Shown: in pieces, positions 42,133 to 51,497 of the stretch
Numbering within the stretch: the stretch's first letter is position 1
How the letters are laid out: each line of letters begins with the position of its first letter
Assembly: GCF_001424305.1 (NCBI RefSeq)
Contig: NZ_LMPD01000001.1
Coordinates: 186,001 to 250,000, forward strand
Source: Pedobacter sp. Leaf176
Lineage (GTDB): Bacteria > Bacteroidota > Bacteroidia > Sphingobacteriales > Sphingobacteriaceae
Direction of reading: 5' to 3'
DNA: 64,000 bases
Notes under the pieces: generated by a model
Seen by the model: only the letters and a program-made list of their open reading frames with translations
Databases searched by the model: none
Told to the model about the DNA's origin: nothing
Program-made: the position numbers and the translations under genes

Positions 42133-43356
42133 CTAAATCCCGCGAGGGTAACATAGAATGTATTTTTCTACAGTTTTTTGCAGCGATTCTAAATTTGATA
42201 AATCCGAAGCTTTAGCAATATCTACAATATCGTTATTTTTCATTAAAATTTTGATATTTCCGACCCCTGCATTATAAGCCCTGTTTTGGATCGAATCTGT
42301 AAAAACAAAATACCTGGCTTCTTCAGGTTTAATTTTCAACAGGTCTACTGCCGAATTTTGCAAATATTGAATTCTATCATGCCCGGCCATTTCGTTGCCT
42401 ATTTCAACTTTATATAAGTTTCTGGTTGTTAGCATTTTGCATAAAGTGGATAGAATTTGATCAGGATGTTGTACCCAGACTTTGACTGCTGCATAAATAT
42501 CCTGATCATCAAGATTGGTAAAATGTGCTAGATTTTGATGCTGACTGAAGAAAATGCTTTCATTTATGTCGTTTTTGAGAAAATAGCTTAGTGAAGGCGC
42601 AGCAAATAATGTTTCGCCTGCAGCAGACAGTTCTTTTGCCCTTTCCAATAATTTAACTAAAATCATTTCCCCGGAAACGACCGTTTTGTGTAAATATACC
42701 TGCCAATACATCAATCTACGGGCGATGAGAAACTTTTCAACTGAATAAATTCCCTTTTCTTCGACAACCAAATCATCTTCGGAAACATTAAACATTTTTA
42801 TAATCCGGTCAAAACTTATTACACCCTCGCTAACACCAGTAAAAAAACTGTCGCGGTTCAGATAATCCATTCGATCCAAATCAAGCTGTCCGGAAATTAG
42901 CTGGTGCAAGAATTTTTTGTGGTAGGTACCATTAAAAATCTCTATTGCATGGCTTAGCTTCCCATCGAAATGCTGGTTAAGCTCCTGCATCAGCTTTGCC
43001 GAAATGTCTTCATGCCTGATGCCGGTAACTAAAGAATGTTCAAGTGCATGCGAAAAAGGTCCATGGCCGATATCGTGCAGTAAAATAGCCAGTATTGCAG
43101 ATTCTTCTTCCCCTTCGGTAATTACATGGCCTTTGCTTCTCAATAGCCCGATTGCCAGGTACATTAAATGCATAGCACCTAATGCGTGATGGAAACGGGT
43201 ATGTAATGCGCCGGGATAAACCAGATGTGTCATCCCGAGTTGTTTGATGTACCTTAAACGCTGAAAATAGGGATGTGAAATTACATCATAAACCAATTCT
43301 GAAGGAATGCTTATGAATCCATAAACGGGATCATTTATTATTTTTTTCTTATTCAA
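42133..43356 (-). CDS. HD domain phosphohydrolase
   Basis: Cytosolic protein of 407 aa related to dGTPase and SAMHD1-type HD enzymes. The metal site is formed by HTRFHHALGAMHLM, the HD pair in LLHDIGHGPFSHALEHS, and a later Asp in LDLDRMDYLNRDSF. The start MNKKKIINDPVYGFI is typical of the family. The substrate is probably a nucleotide (dNTP or signalling nucleotide), not provable here. It lies upstream of lpxD on the same strand but with 122 nt between them and a separate lpxD promoter. Confidence 0.88.
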   Translation of the reverse strand: MNKKKIINDPVYGFISIPSELVYDVISHPYFQRLRYIKQLGMTHLVYPGALHTRFHHALGAMHLMYLAIGLLRSKGHVITEGEEESAILAILLHDIGHGPFSHALEHSLVTGIRHEDISAKLMQELNQHFDGKLSHAIEIFNGTYHKKFLHQLISGQLDLDRMDYLNRDSFFTGVSEGVISFDRIIKMFNVSEDDLVVEEKGIYSVEKFLIARRLMYWQVYLHKTVVSGEMILVKLLERAKELSAAGETLFAAPSLSYFLKNDINESIFFSQHQNLAHFTNLDDQDIYAAVKVWVQHPDQILSTLCKMLTTRNLYKVEIGNEMAGHDRIQYLQNSAVDLLKIKPEEARYFVFTDSIQNRAYNAGVGNIKILMKNNDIVDIAKASDLSNLESLQKTVEKYILCYPRGI

Positions 43357-43463
43357 TCGTTAAAAATAGTTAAATACAAAGATGCGGTACAAAAATTGCT
43401 ATTTTTATTTGTAGTTTGATTATAAGCCAAAATATAAGGCAATCCATATCCATTTACAAAAAC

Positions 43464-45017
43464 ATGCAAGAAACAAAAATATTGTGGGCCGATGATGAAA
43501 TCGACTTGCTTAAACCTCATATATTACTACTTAACGATAAAGGTTACAATGTAACTACATTTACAAATGGTAACGATGCACTTGAAGCATTTGGAAAATC
43601 AAATTATGATTTGGTCTTTCTGGATGAAAATATGCCGGGAATGAGTGGGATAGAGACCCTTTCCGCTATTAAAAACCTCAATCCTGATGTACCAGTTGTA
43701 TTAATTACAAAAAGTGAGGAGGAGAATCTTATGGAAGATGCTATCGGAAGTAAGATTGATGATTATCTGATTAAGCCGGTTAATCCAAAACAGGTGTTGC
43801 TTACGATTAAAAAACTAATTGATAAAAAACTGCTGGTGAGTGAAAAGACGTCTATGGCGTATCAGCAGGATTTCAGAAGGTTAGGTATGACATTGGGCGA
43901 TCGCCTCAGTTATGAAGAGTGGGTGGATGTTTATAAAAAAATCGTTTTCTGGGAACTTGAATTAGAGAAGCTGGACGACCCGCAGATGCATGAGATTTTA
44001 ACGATGCAAAAGCAGGAAGCCAACACGCAGTTTTCAAAATTTATCGAAGAGCATTACCTCGATTGGATTAAAGATAAGGACAATGCGCCATTGCTTTCAA
44101 ATGAGTTATTGAAGAGAAAAGCCTTTCCACATATTAATGATAACACACCGGTATTTTTTATTTTAATAGACAATTTGCGTTATGATCAATGGAAAATCAT
44201 TAATCCTTTGATCTCTGAATACTTCAGAATTGATGAGGAAGATATGTACACCAGTATTTTGCCAACGGCAACTCAATATGCCCGGAATGCCATATTTTCT
44301 GGCTTGATGCCTTTGGATATGGAAAAGCGTTTTCCTGGTTTGTGGCAAAATGATGATGACGAAGGTGGGAAAAACATGCATGAAGAAGCTTTTCTTGCGG
44401 ACAATATAAAGCGTAATCTGCGCAAGGAGTGTAAATTTAGTTATAACAAAATATTAACATTTGAACAAGGAAAAGAACTGGTGGAGCAAACCAATAACTT
44501 GTTAAAAAATGATTTCAATGCGATTGTTTTCAACTTTGTTGATATGTTGAGCCATGCGCGCACGGATATGCAAATGATCCGGGAGCTGGCAAACGACGAT
44601 GCTGCTTATCGCTCACTTACCCTATCCTGGTTTGAACATTCGCCACTTTGGGATTTGTTGAAGAAAATAGCACAAAAACAGGTGAAAGTTATCATTACGA
44701 CCGATCATGGAACCATTCGCGTTAAAAAACCTGTAAAAGTAATTGGAGATAGAAGTACGAATACCAATCTTCGCTATAAACAAGGAAGAAATCTGAACTT
44801 CAATGCGAAAGAGGTTTTTGCGATTAAAAACCCGCATGATGCCTTACTACCAAAAATAAACATCAGTAGCAGTTATATTTTTGCCAGGGAAGACAGTTAT
44901 TTTGTTTACCCGAACAATTACAACCAGTTTGTAAATTATTATAATGAAACTTTTCAGCATGGTGGAATTTCATTGGAGGAAATGATTATTCCGGTTGTAA
45001 CTTATTCACCTAGATAA
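43464..45017 (+). CDS. porX: PorX-like response regulator with PglZ alkaline-phosphatase domain
   Basis: Protein of 517 aa, the length of PorX. The receiver domain (1-120) has ILWADDEIDLLKP, phospho-acceptor Asp54 in LVFLDENMPG, and LITKSEEEN. The PglZ domain (about 150-517) carries FILIDNLRYDQW and TTDHGTIRVKKP, metal ligands of the alkaline-phosphatase superfamily. PorX controls expression of type IX secretion genes and hydrolyses nucleotide signals in studied species. I chose ATG 43464 (MQETKILWADDE); the longest frame begins with a TTG at 43416. No partner PorY gene is next to it. Confidence 0.93.
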   Translation: MQETKILWADDEIDLLKPHILLLNDKGYNVTTFTNGNDALEAFGKSNYDLVFLDENMPGMSGIETLSAIKNLNPDVPVVLITKSEEENLMEDAIGSKIDDYLIKPVNPKQVLLTIKKLIDKKLLVSEKTSMAYQQDFRRLGMTLGDRLSYEEWVDVYKKIVFWELELEKLDDPQMHEILTMQKQEANTQFSKFIEEHYLDWIKDKDNAPLLSNELLKRKAFPHINDNTPVFFILIDNLRYDQWKIINPLISEYFRIDEEDMYTSILPTATQYARNAIFSGLMPLDMEKRFPGLWQNDDDEGGKNMHEEAFLADNIKRNLRKECKFSYNKILTFEQGKELVEQTNNLLKNDFNAIVFNFVDMLSHARTDMQMIRELANDDAAYRSLTLSWFEHSPLWDLLKKIAQKQVKVIITTDHGTIRVKKPVKVIGDRSTNTNLRYKQGRNLNFNAKEVFAIKNPHDALLPKINISSSYIFAREDSYFVYPNNYNQFVNYYNETFQHGGISLEEMIIPVVTYSPR

Positions 45018-45042
45018 CCCCCAATCCCTAAAGGGGAGTAAT

Positions 45043-45090
45043 AAGGCAAAGGCGATGCGAATAATGTATTACTTTTGCCTTTTATCTTTT
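45043..45090 (+). terminator. Hairpin after porX, overlapping a possible tsaE promoter
   Basis: Arms aaggcaaa (45043-45050) and tttgcctt (45074-45081) with a T-rich tail. The right arm includes TACTTTTG at 45070-45077, which fits a -7 element 20 nt before the tsaE ATG. The site may end porX transcription and start that of tsaE. Confidence 0.55.
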
Positions 45091-45097
45091 AACAGCA

Positions 45098-45514
45098 ATG
45101 GAGATTCAAATTAATGGTTTAACCGAGTTACCAGATGTGGCAAATAAACTTTTGGCATTTGCAGGTGGGGAAAGAATTTTTCTTTTTGACGGAGAAATGG
45201 GTGCCGGAAAAACAACATTTATAAAAACATTTTGCAAGGTTCTGGGTGTTGAAGATTCAGTTTCGAGCCCAACTTATTCTATTGTAAACGAATATGTGGG
45301 CGAAAATGACACCGTTTATCATTTCGACTTTTACCGCATAAAAAACATACAGGAAGCTTATGATTTAGGTTATGAAGAATATTTTTATGGTGGCGGCATT
45401 TGCTTAATAGAATGGCCTGAAAGAATAGAAGAATTGCTGCCGGAGCACTATATAAAGGTCGAAATATCGATTTTAAGTGAAAGCGGCAGGAGTTTTAAAT
45501 TGACCAAAAACTGA
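45098..45514 (+). CDS. tsaE: tRNA threonylcarbamoyladenosine biosynthesis ATPase TsaE
   Basis: Cytosolic P-loop protein of 138 aa, normal length. Walker A GEMGAGKTTFIKTF, switch VSSPTYSIVNEY, Walker B HFDFYRI, and GGICLIEWPERIEELLP are all present. It works with TsaB and TsaD to make the t6A modification at position 37 of ANN-decoding tRNAs. The following gene is alanine dehydrogenase, 83 nt on. Confidence 0.95.
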   Translation: MEIQINGLTELPDVANKLLAFAGGERIFLFDGEMGAGKTTFIKTFCKVLGVEDSVSSPTYSIVNEYVGENDTVYHFDFYRIKNIQEAYDLGYEEYFYGGGICLIEWPERIEELLPEHYIKVEISILSESGRSFKLTKN

Positions 45515-45597
45515 ATTTCGGATGTAATTTGTTATCAGTATTTTAACAGATTTTCCGTACCTTCATCAACCTTAAACCCAAAACATTTCATAACATC

Positions 45598-46827
45598 ATG
45601 GCTACAGGATTACGCGAAGGAATGGCCGATATAGCTCGCCAAGGCTTGTTGCAAACGCAAGAGGCGACGCTGGAAACAAAAAACAAAAAAAATAATCTTA
45701 ACATAGGTATTCCTAAGGAGATCTCATTTCAGGAGAATAGAATTGCCTTAACGCCACTATCAGTAGCCTTACTTGTAAATAATGGTCACCGCGTGATTTT
45801 AGAAAGCGGGGCAGGCATAGCGGCTAATTTTTCTGATTCTGAGTATGCAGAACAAGGTGCCAAAATCGCTTATGACAAAAAAGAAGTTTTTGACTGCGAC
45901 ATTTTGGTAAAAATTGCGCCACCAATGCTGGAGGAAATAGCGATGATGCATAAGGGGCAAACCTTAATTTCTTCCCTTCAAACAGGCACTTTAAAGCAGG
46001 AATACCTTAAAGCGCTGATGCAGAAAAAGATCAACGCACTGTGTTTTGAGCACCTTCGTGATGAGGGAAATGTATTGAGCGTAGTGCGGGCGATGAGTGA
46101 AATTGTGGGTTCAACATCAATTTTAATTGCAGCTGAATATCTGAGCAATGTAACCGGCGGAAAAGGTTTAATGCTTGGTGGATTTACCGGTGTTCCACCT
46201 ACAGAGATTGTAATACTTGGTGCAGGTACTGTTGGCGAATACGCTGCAAGGACTGCTTTAGCTTTAGGTGCAGAAGTGAAAGTTTTCGACAGCTCGATTT
46301 ACCGGCTCAGAAGACTTCAGAATAACTTGGGAAATAGCCGGGTCTTTACCTCGGTTATGCAGCCAATCGTTTTAAATAAAGCCATTGTGACCTGTGATGT
46401 GGTGATTGGGGCAATTCGTGCAAGTCACGGGCGAAGCCCATGTATCGTTATGGAAGAAACCGTTGCCCGGATGAAACCGCATTCAGTAGTAATTGATGTA
46501 AGTATCGATCAGGGGGGCTGTTTCGAAACTTCCGAAGTTACTAACCACACAAACCCCGTTTTCAGAAAATATGATGTGATTCATTACTGTGTTCCAAACA
46601 TTGCATCAAGGGTTCCGCGAACTGCCTCATATGCTTTAACCAATATTTTTGCGCCAATATTACTCGATATCGGTGAGTTTGGAGGGTTAATGAATATGGT
46701 TTGGAATAACCCTGGCATTCGCGAAGCTTTGTATATTTACCAGGGTAATGTAACTAATAAAGACCTTGCAGATATGTTTAATTTGCCTTTCAAAGATTTA
46801 GAGCTTTTGGTAGTTTCGAATCAATAA
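45598..46827 (+). CDS. ald: Alanine dehydrogenase
   Basis: Protein of 409 aa that interconverts L-alanine and pyruvate with NAD. Motifs: IGIPKEISFQENRIALTP (substrate site), GKGLMLGGFTGVPPTEIVILGAGTVGEYAA (NAD Rossmann loop), VIDVSIDQGGCFETSE and HYCVPNIASRVPRTAS. The 35-residue N-terminal extension before IGIPKE is seen in Bacteroidota members. Taken with the D-Ala-D-Ala dipeptidase just downstream and the PBP4-like gene at 50-51 kb, it fits alanine recovery from cell wall. Confidence 0.93.
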   Translation: MATGLREGMADIARQGLLQTQEATLETKNKKNNLNIGIPKEISFQENRIALTPLSVALLVNNGHRVILESGAGIAANFSDSEYAEQGAKIAYDKKEVFDCDILVKIAPPMLEEIAMMHKGQTLISSLQTGTLKQEYLKALMQKKINALCFEHLRDEGNVLSVVRAMSEIVGSTSILIAAEYLSNVTGGKGLMLGGFTGVPPTEIVILGAGTVGEYAARTALALGAEVKVFDSSIYRLRRLQNNLGNSRVFTSVMQPIVLNKAIVTCDVVIGAIRASHGRSPCIVMEETVARMKPHSVVIDVSIDQGGCFETSEVTNHTNPVFRKYDVIHYCVPNIASRVPRTASYALTNIFAPILLDIGEFGGLMNMVWNNPGIREALYIYQGNVTNKDLADMFNLPFKDLELLVVSNQ

Positions 46828-46906
46828 GGATGTAAAAGTGAAATGCAAACTAGACACTAGGAATGTATCAAATCTTGATACTTGATTCTAGCTACTTTAT
46901 ACTAAT

Positions 46907-47584
46907 ATGAAATTAAACGTCCTTTTTTTCCTTATTTCCTTTTCTGCATTCGCACAGACAAAACCTGAAGCGCCTAAAAAACTTTTCATAATAAATTCTT
47001 ATGCCGAATACCAGGCTTCGGTGAAAGCAAATCCAAATAACCAGTTAGTAGAAATAAAAAAAGCAATTCCGACCATAAAGTTAGATATCCGCTACGCGAC
47101 AAAAAACAACTTTATGAAACAGGTAATGTACAAGCAGGCAAGGGCTTTTGCTCGTAAACCGGTAGTAGAATCGCTGAAGAAAGTACAAGCTGAATTAAAC
47201 AAGAAAGGTTTAGGTTTGAAGATTTTTGACGGTTACAGGCCTTATGCCATAACGGTGGCATTTTACAAAAAAGCCAGCGATAAGAATTTTGTTGCCAATC
47301 CCAACCAAGGTTCTAAACACAACAGGGGCTGTGCTGTTGATTTAACGATTATCGATTTGAAAACGGGAAAGGAAATTGCAATGCCAACGCCATACGATAG
47401 TTTCTCGGCTGCTGCTGCTGCTAATTACCCTAATGTTCCGCCAGAAGTAAAAAAGAACCGCGATTTTTTTATTGCCATCATGAGAAAATACAAGTTAAAT
47501 GTACTTGAAAACGAATGGTGGCATTACGACTTTCAAGGATGGCAGGATTATGCTTTGATGGATATTCCTTTCGGGAAACTATAA
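46907..47584 (+). CDS. Secreted D-alanyl-D-alanine dipeptidase (M15D, VanX/DdpX-like)
   Basis: Protein of 225 aa with a signal peptide (about residues 1-16, ending AFAQ). Zinc motifs SKHNRGCAVDLTI (SxHxxGxAxD) and ENEWWHYDFQGW (ExxWH) match the M15D family. It splits D-Ala-D-Ala in the periplasm. In the absence of other van genes, the role is probably peptide recycling, not vancomycin resistance. It lies 79 nt after alanine dehydrogenase, with a short palindromic repeat between. Confidence 0.9.
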   Translation: MKLNVLFFLISFSAFAQTKPEAPKKLFIINSYAEYQASVKANPNNQLVEIKKAIPTIKLDIRYATKNNFMKQVMYKQARAFARKPVVESLKKVQAELNKKGLGLKIFDGYRPYAITVAFYKKASDKNFVANPNQGSKHNRGCAVDLTIIDLKTGKEIAMPTPYDSFSAAAAANYPNVPPEVKKNRDFFIAIMRKYKLNVLENEWWHYDFQGWQDYALMDIPFGKL

Positions 47585-47610
47585 AAAATTTAAAGCCTAA
47601 TTATAAAAAG

Positions 47611-47651
47611 ATGCTGAATGAGTTCAGCATGACTACTGACTTATATCAGTA
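47611..47651. terminator. Two small hairpins between convergent genes
   Basis: Hairpin 1 at 47611-47630: atgctgaa, loop tgag, ttcagcat. Hairpin 2 at about 47633-47651: tactga, loop, tcagta. They lie between the dipeptidase and histidine phosphatase genes, which converge. Neither has a strong T-run. The first matches a repeat often seen between Bacteroidota genes. Confidence 0.45.
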
Positions 47652-47653
47652 GA

Positions 47654-48154
47654 TTATAAGTGGTGTGGTACCCCATATTGATCCATTTTAACTCTGGCTT
47701 TATCGCCTTTAACGCTTAAATGAAAGATGAAATCGTAATCGTCGTCTGTTAATTCTTCCCGTGGCCGTTTGCCGCCGAAAGCCTCTATAATTTCTAATAC
47801 AGTGTTTGAATGGCCGGCAATAATAATTTTCTTGCCCAAGTAACTTGTTTTTACCGTATCTACTAAAGATTTAATGTCGTTATAGTTGATAACTTTTGGA
47901 ATCACTAATGAATCCAAAGTTTGATGTGTTCTCTTGTAGGGTGTACTGAAAGCAACGTCGATATTTTCTTTTTTTAGATACCTGGCTAAATCCCCGGCTC
48001 TAACTTTTCCTTCCTCCGATAAGTCAGGATTTTTTTCCTGAGGATCTGATCTTTCTTTTTCAGCATGACGGACAACCCAGATTTCGGTGGTTTGCGCTCT
48101 TCCAATTTGGAAAAATAAGAAAGTAAAAGCTAAAAAGATTAAAACTTTTTTCAT
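47654..48154 (-). CDS. Secreted histidine phosphatase family protein
   Basis: Protein of 166 aa with a signal peptide (about residues 1-20, ending RAQ). The catalytic motif VVRHAEKERSD (RHG-like, phospho-His), FSTPYKRTHQTLDSL and the second His in IIAGHSNTVLEI identify a short histidine phosphatase of the SixA/phosphoglycerate mutase type. Secretion suggests a broad periplasmic phosphatase. Substrate unknown. It is last on its strand after the PLP enzyme gene, 98 nt away. Confidence 0.88.
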   Translation of the reverse strand: MKKVLIFLAFTFLFFQIGRAQTTEIWVVRHAEKERSDPQEKNPDLSEEGKVRAGDLARYLKKENIDVAFSTPYKRTHQTLDSLVIPKVINYNDIKSLVDTVKTSYLGKKIIIAGHSNTVLEIIEAFGGKRPREELTDDDYDFIFHLSVKGDKARVKMDQYGVPHHL

Positions 48155-48252
48155 CGTGGAGATATATTAAGTCTATAAATATTGAAAAAAATATTGGCTT
48201 GAAGAAATTGTACTCCAATGGCGTTAAATTTACTGTTGTTAACATTAATAGA

Positions 48253-49308
48253 TTAACTACTTTCACAATTCTCTAGACAAGAAGCTAAATAGTCAATTTC
48301 TGGAGGGCTATGCCAGCTGCTCAAAACAACTCGGTTTATAAGCTCACTGTTTGCATCGGGATAAGGGAAAGAAGAAATTAAAATTTTATTCGGCAAGAGC
48401 CTACTTGCCAGCTCAGGATTATTTAAAAAAAATACAGGAAAACCAATTTCAAAATTCCAAACAAGGCTAAGTTTTGAGCTGAGCAAATCAATATTTTCTT
48501 GTAACTTATCCCATGCTTCTTTATAGATATGTTCCCCTTTAATAAATGTGTAAAGTCCGGCGGCGGCTGGTGGCGAAGCGCCGATAAAAGTATTTGTTCG
48601 TTTAAGTTGCTGAATAATCTTACTCGATCCTAAAACCAGGCCTGCGTCTAAACCCAGCGCCTTTGCCATCGATGCTACAATGACGCAGTCTATATTGTCT
48701 TTCTTCGGGAGCGCGACGAAACTGCCCAAGCCGCCATTATTTATACCAATTCCATGAGAATCGTCAACAATAAGGATGACTTTTTTATCATGATGAATTT
48801 CCTCCAGAAAACCGAAATCGTAAATCTCAGGAAAAAGGTTATTCATAGAATTACTTATTAAAACCCAGTTTTGTTCCTTTGCATTATTGATTAAAGCTAA
48901 AGTTTCCACTTTCCATTCTGAAAATGGTTTTCTGTTTGGAACCTGGTCGTCTAACCAAAGCGCCGGATGACATGAAGGCGCATAAATTACTTTTCCAAAG
49001 CCGGATAAGCCCTTTACGGTAAGTTGCGCAGCCAGATACCCGCTTGAGGTAATTAGCGCGTCTTCAGCTTTGAAGCGATGTGCAGCAACCTTTTCAGCAT
49101 CATCATAAATGCCTAACTGGACGTTGTTCGTCCGGCTTGTGCCGTTGTTTAAGCCGTATTTTTTAATACCCTCGGTAAATAATTCTATAAATTCAGGATT
49201 TTGTGGAATCCCCAGATAAGCTGTTCCACCAAAATACAGATAGTCTATCCCACCAATATTTAAGATATTTGAAAATGGCTTTGCTATCGATTTAAACTCA
49301 GAATGCAT
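48253..49308 (-). CDS. PLP-dependent aminotransferase family protein (AONS-like)
   Basis: Protein of 351 aa of fold type I. PLP contacts are seen in TSSGYLAAQLT, the Asp in ILIVDDSHGIGINN and the Lys in VASMAKALGLDAGLVLG. This arrangement is that of the alpha-oxoamine synthases (8-amino-7-oxononanoate synthase, KBL). The chain is somewhat shorter than BioF. Neighbours, an esterase and a PBP4-like peptidase, give no clue, and no other bio genes are near. So the reaction is not assignable. Confidence 0.78.
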   Translation of the reverse strand: MHSEFKSIAKPFSNILNIGGIDYLYFGGTAYLGIPQNPEFIELFTEGIKKYGLNNGTSRTNNVQLGIYDDAEKVAAHRFKAEDALITSSGYLAAQLTVKGLSGFGKVIYAPSCHPALWLDDQVPNRKPFSEWKVETLALINNAKEQNWVLISNSMNNLFPEIYDFGFLEEIHHDKKVILIVDDSHGIGINNGGLGSFVALPKKDNIDCVIVASMAKALGLDAGLVLGSSKIIQQLKRTNTFIGASPPAAAGLYTFIKGEHIYKEAWDKLQENIDLLSSKLSLVWNFEIGFPVFFLNNPELASRLLPNKILISSFPYPDANSELINRVVLSSWHSPPEIDYLASCLENCESS

Positions 49309-49313
49309 TTCTT

Positions 49314-50114
49314 TTATTTGGAAAACCGTTTGCTGAAAAACTCAAATTGTTGCCTGATGGATTTTTTCCAATAATCAGAATTATGATTTCCAGGCTGGGA
49401 GATGTAAGTGGCATTGATTTTCAAACTGTCGCATTTCTCTTTCAATGCATTGTTCGATTGGTAAAAAAAATCACCAGCGCCACAATCGAAAATTATTTCT
49501 TTCTTGCTGCCGGCAAGCTTATCAATATTTTTAATTACAGAGTATTTCAACCAGATATCGCTGTCTTTATCCGGGTTACCCAAAAGTTCAGGAACACCGA
49601 ATTTGCCAATGGCGTCTCGAAGGTTTACTCCTCCACTAGTACTACCAGCACTTCTGAATTTTTCAGGATGTTTTAAAAACAACCATAAAGCACCATGTCC
49701 GCCCATGCTCAAACCGGTTATAAATAAATTTGCACCATCTATTGGATAATCCTTTTCAATTTTTGGTAAAAGTTCATCGAAGAAAAAGGTTTCATATTGC
49801 CAATCCGTTTTTGCGGGACTATTTATATACCAGGATTTTACCAGGCCATCGGGGCAAATGATGATGCAGTGGTATTCATCAGCATATTTTTGCGCATCCA
49901 TAATAGTGTTCCACTGTTTATAATTTCCTCCAAACCCATGGAGCAAAAATATAGCAGGAACCTTGTCTTTTTCTGTTAAATTTTTTGGCATGAAAATCCA
50001 GGTGGTATCTGCCTGGTGTAAGTTTTTAGAATTAAAGACAATTTTCTTCTGTGCAGTTGCTGAAAACAAAAATAAAGCAAAAAACGAGATTGAAATTAAA
50101 CTGATCCTTATCAT
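49314..50114 (-). CDS. Secreted esterase, alpha/beta hydrolase (esterase D/tributyrin esterase-like)
   Basis: Protein of 266 aa with a signal peptide (about residues 1-21, ending TAQ). The oxyanion and nucleophile motifs are FLLHGFGGNYKQW and ITGLSMGGHGALWLF (Ser in GLSMGG), with the late His in QPGNHNSDYWKKSI. Esterase-family members split acyl esters on sugars or small lipids. Encoded 5 nt upstream of the PLP enzyme gene and 4 nt after the carboxypeptidase gene, so the three genes form an operon. Confidence 0.88.
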   Translation of the reverse strand: MIRISLISISFFALFLFSATAQKKIVFNSKNLHQADTTWIFMPKNLTEKDKVPAIFLLHGFGGNYKQWNTIMDAQKYADEYHCIIICPDGLVKSWYINSPAKTDWQYETFFFDELLPKIEKDYPIDGANLFITGLSMGGHGALWLFLKHPEKFRSAGSTSGGVNLRDAIGKFGVPELLGNPDKDSDIWLKYSVIKNIDKLAGSKKEIIFDCGAGDFFYQSNNALKEKCDSLKINATYISQPGNHNSDYWKKSIRQQFEFFSKRFSK

Positions 50115-50118
50115 AAAC

Positions 50119-51447
50119 TTAAAAATTATCGTGAATATAGGTCATAATTCTTACCATCTCATTTCTAACAGCTGCGGTTGGACTAACAAAATTGTTATTC
50201 ATAAAAGCATAAACGTATGTTTTGCCTTTTTTTGTTACTATGTAGCCACTTTGGTTATGGACGCCGGTAAGTGAACCTGTTTTTCCGAAGACAAATGGTT
50301 TATCTGTTTTTGGATAAGCATTTTTAAGTGTTCCTGTTTTACCTCCGGCCGGCAACATGTCAAATAATTTTGATGGATTATTTACCTGCCTGTAAATTAA
50401 ATTTAACAGGCTGATCATATCAATTGGAGAGAATAAGTTCATTCTCGAAAGGCCTGAACCATCAACCCATCGAGGTTTCTGCGGTAGTTCAGCTAAATAA
50501 TTTTTTAAAACGTATTGGATTGTTTTTGCCGTATTTAAAGTGTCGCTGAGTTTGTCGCCACAAACCAGCAATAACTGTTCGGCGATAAAATTATCGCTTG
50601 GTAAAAGCATTGCTTTTAAAACAGAATCACGATTTGCACCGTATAAAGTTTTCGCATCAGCTGGCATTTTCATGTTAATAAGCTTAACAGATTTATGCAA
50701 TGTATCGGCAAGTAAATTGAGCGTTGTTGTTGCATTTAATTTAAAAGGAATTTGCTGGGTGTAATTGGCTTTCGCAGGAACAACGTTGTATTCAAACTCG
50801 TTTGCGTTAAATTTTCGCTTTACAAAAAATTCGCCGGTTTTATTGGTACTGTCAGCAAAAAAACAAGAAGAGAAACTTTTTGGTATGACTGAAAAGCCAC
50901 CAGCCGGTTTTCCTTTTACCCAAATAGTGTTATCGAGCATTGGCAATTCATTAATTTCTGCCTGGTAGTAGTCATTATAATCATCCCAGGACCATCCGGC
51001 ACCAAAAAAGTCTCCAATATACCTTCCATTTGCGTAAAATAACTTTTTATCGGTTGATGAAAGAAAATTATAAGCCGATTTATCTTTCAGTTCAGATTGA
51101 AGAAAGGCCGGGTCGCCTGTACCCCAGAAAATTAAAGAATCACCCCGTTCTATATACCTTAAGGCCGGCATTTTTTCAGGAATCATTTTTAAAGCGGCGT
51201 AAAAGGTATATAGTTTTGTATTCGAAGCTGGGGTAAAAAGCTTATCTGCATTTTGCTGGTATACCATCTTGTCAGCTTCGGGATTGTATAAAGCAAAGCC
51301 TACCATATATTGCTTAATTACCTCAGATTTTGTAAACTCATTAGAAACCTTCTTCGCCATCATTTTATCAACAGAACAGGCGGAGAATAACCAAATCGAT
51401 AAGAAAAGCAGCAGAAAGTAAAATTTGGTAATGTGGTGATGAATCAT
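50119..51447 (-). CDS. D-alanyl-D-alanine carboxypeptidase/endopeptidase, PBP4 type (S13)
   Basis: Protein of 442 aa with a lipoprotein-like signal (FSACSV near residue 24). The penicillin-binding motifs are present: SxxK in PASNTKLY (Ser75), SGLSRMN for SxN, and KTGTLKNAY for KTG. A second KTG-like stretch, KTGSLTG, follows. It trims or cuts cross-links of peptidoglycan in the periplasm. First gene of an operon with the esterase and PLP-enzyme genes. Together with the D-Ala-D-Ala dipeptidase and alanine dehydrogenase nearby it suggests D-alanine turnover. Confidence 0.92.
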   Translation of the reverse strand: MIHHHITKFYFLLLFLSIWLFSACSVDKMMAKKVSNEFTKSEVIKQYMVGFALYNPEADKMVYQQNADKLFTPASNTKLYTFYAALKMIPEKMPALRYIERGDSLIFWGTGDPAFLQSELKDKSAYNFLSSTDKKLFYANGRYIGDFFGAGWSWDDYNDYYQAEINELPMLDNTIWVKGKPAGGFSVIPKSFSSCFFADSTNKTGEFFVKRKFNANEFEYNVVPAKANYTQQIPFKLNATTTLNLLADTLHKSVKLINMKMPADAKTLYGANRDSVLKAMLLPSDNFIAEQLLLVCGDKLSDTLNTAKTIQYVLKNYLAELPQKPRWVDGSGLSRMNLFSPIDMISLLNLIYRQVNNPSKLFDMLPAGGKTGTLKNAYPKTDKPFVFGKTGSLTGVHNQSGYIVTKKGKTYVYAFMNNNFVSPTAAVRNEMVRIMTYIHDNF

Positions 51448-51497
51448 CTTTTAAAGTTATGTGAATATTACGAAACTAAATTATTAAATTTAATAAA

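Noticed and set aside
43416..43463. TTG start for PorX at 43416
   Set aside because: The ATG at 43464 gives exactly the length and N-terminus expected for PorX.
46907..47584. Vancomycin-resistance vanX
   Set aside because: No vanH, vanA or vanS/R genes are nearby; a Gram-negative peptide-recycling dipeptidase is the simpler reading.
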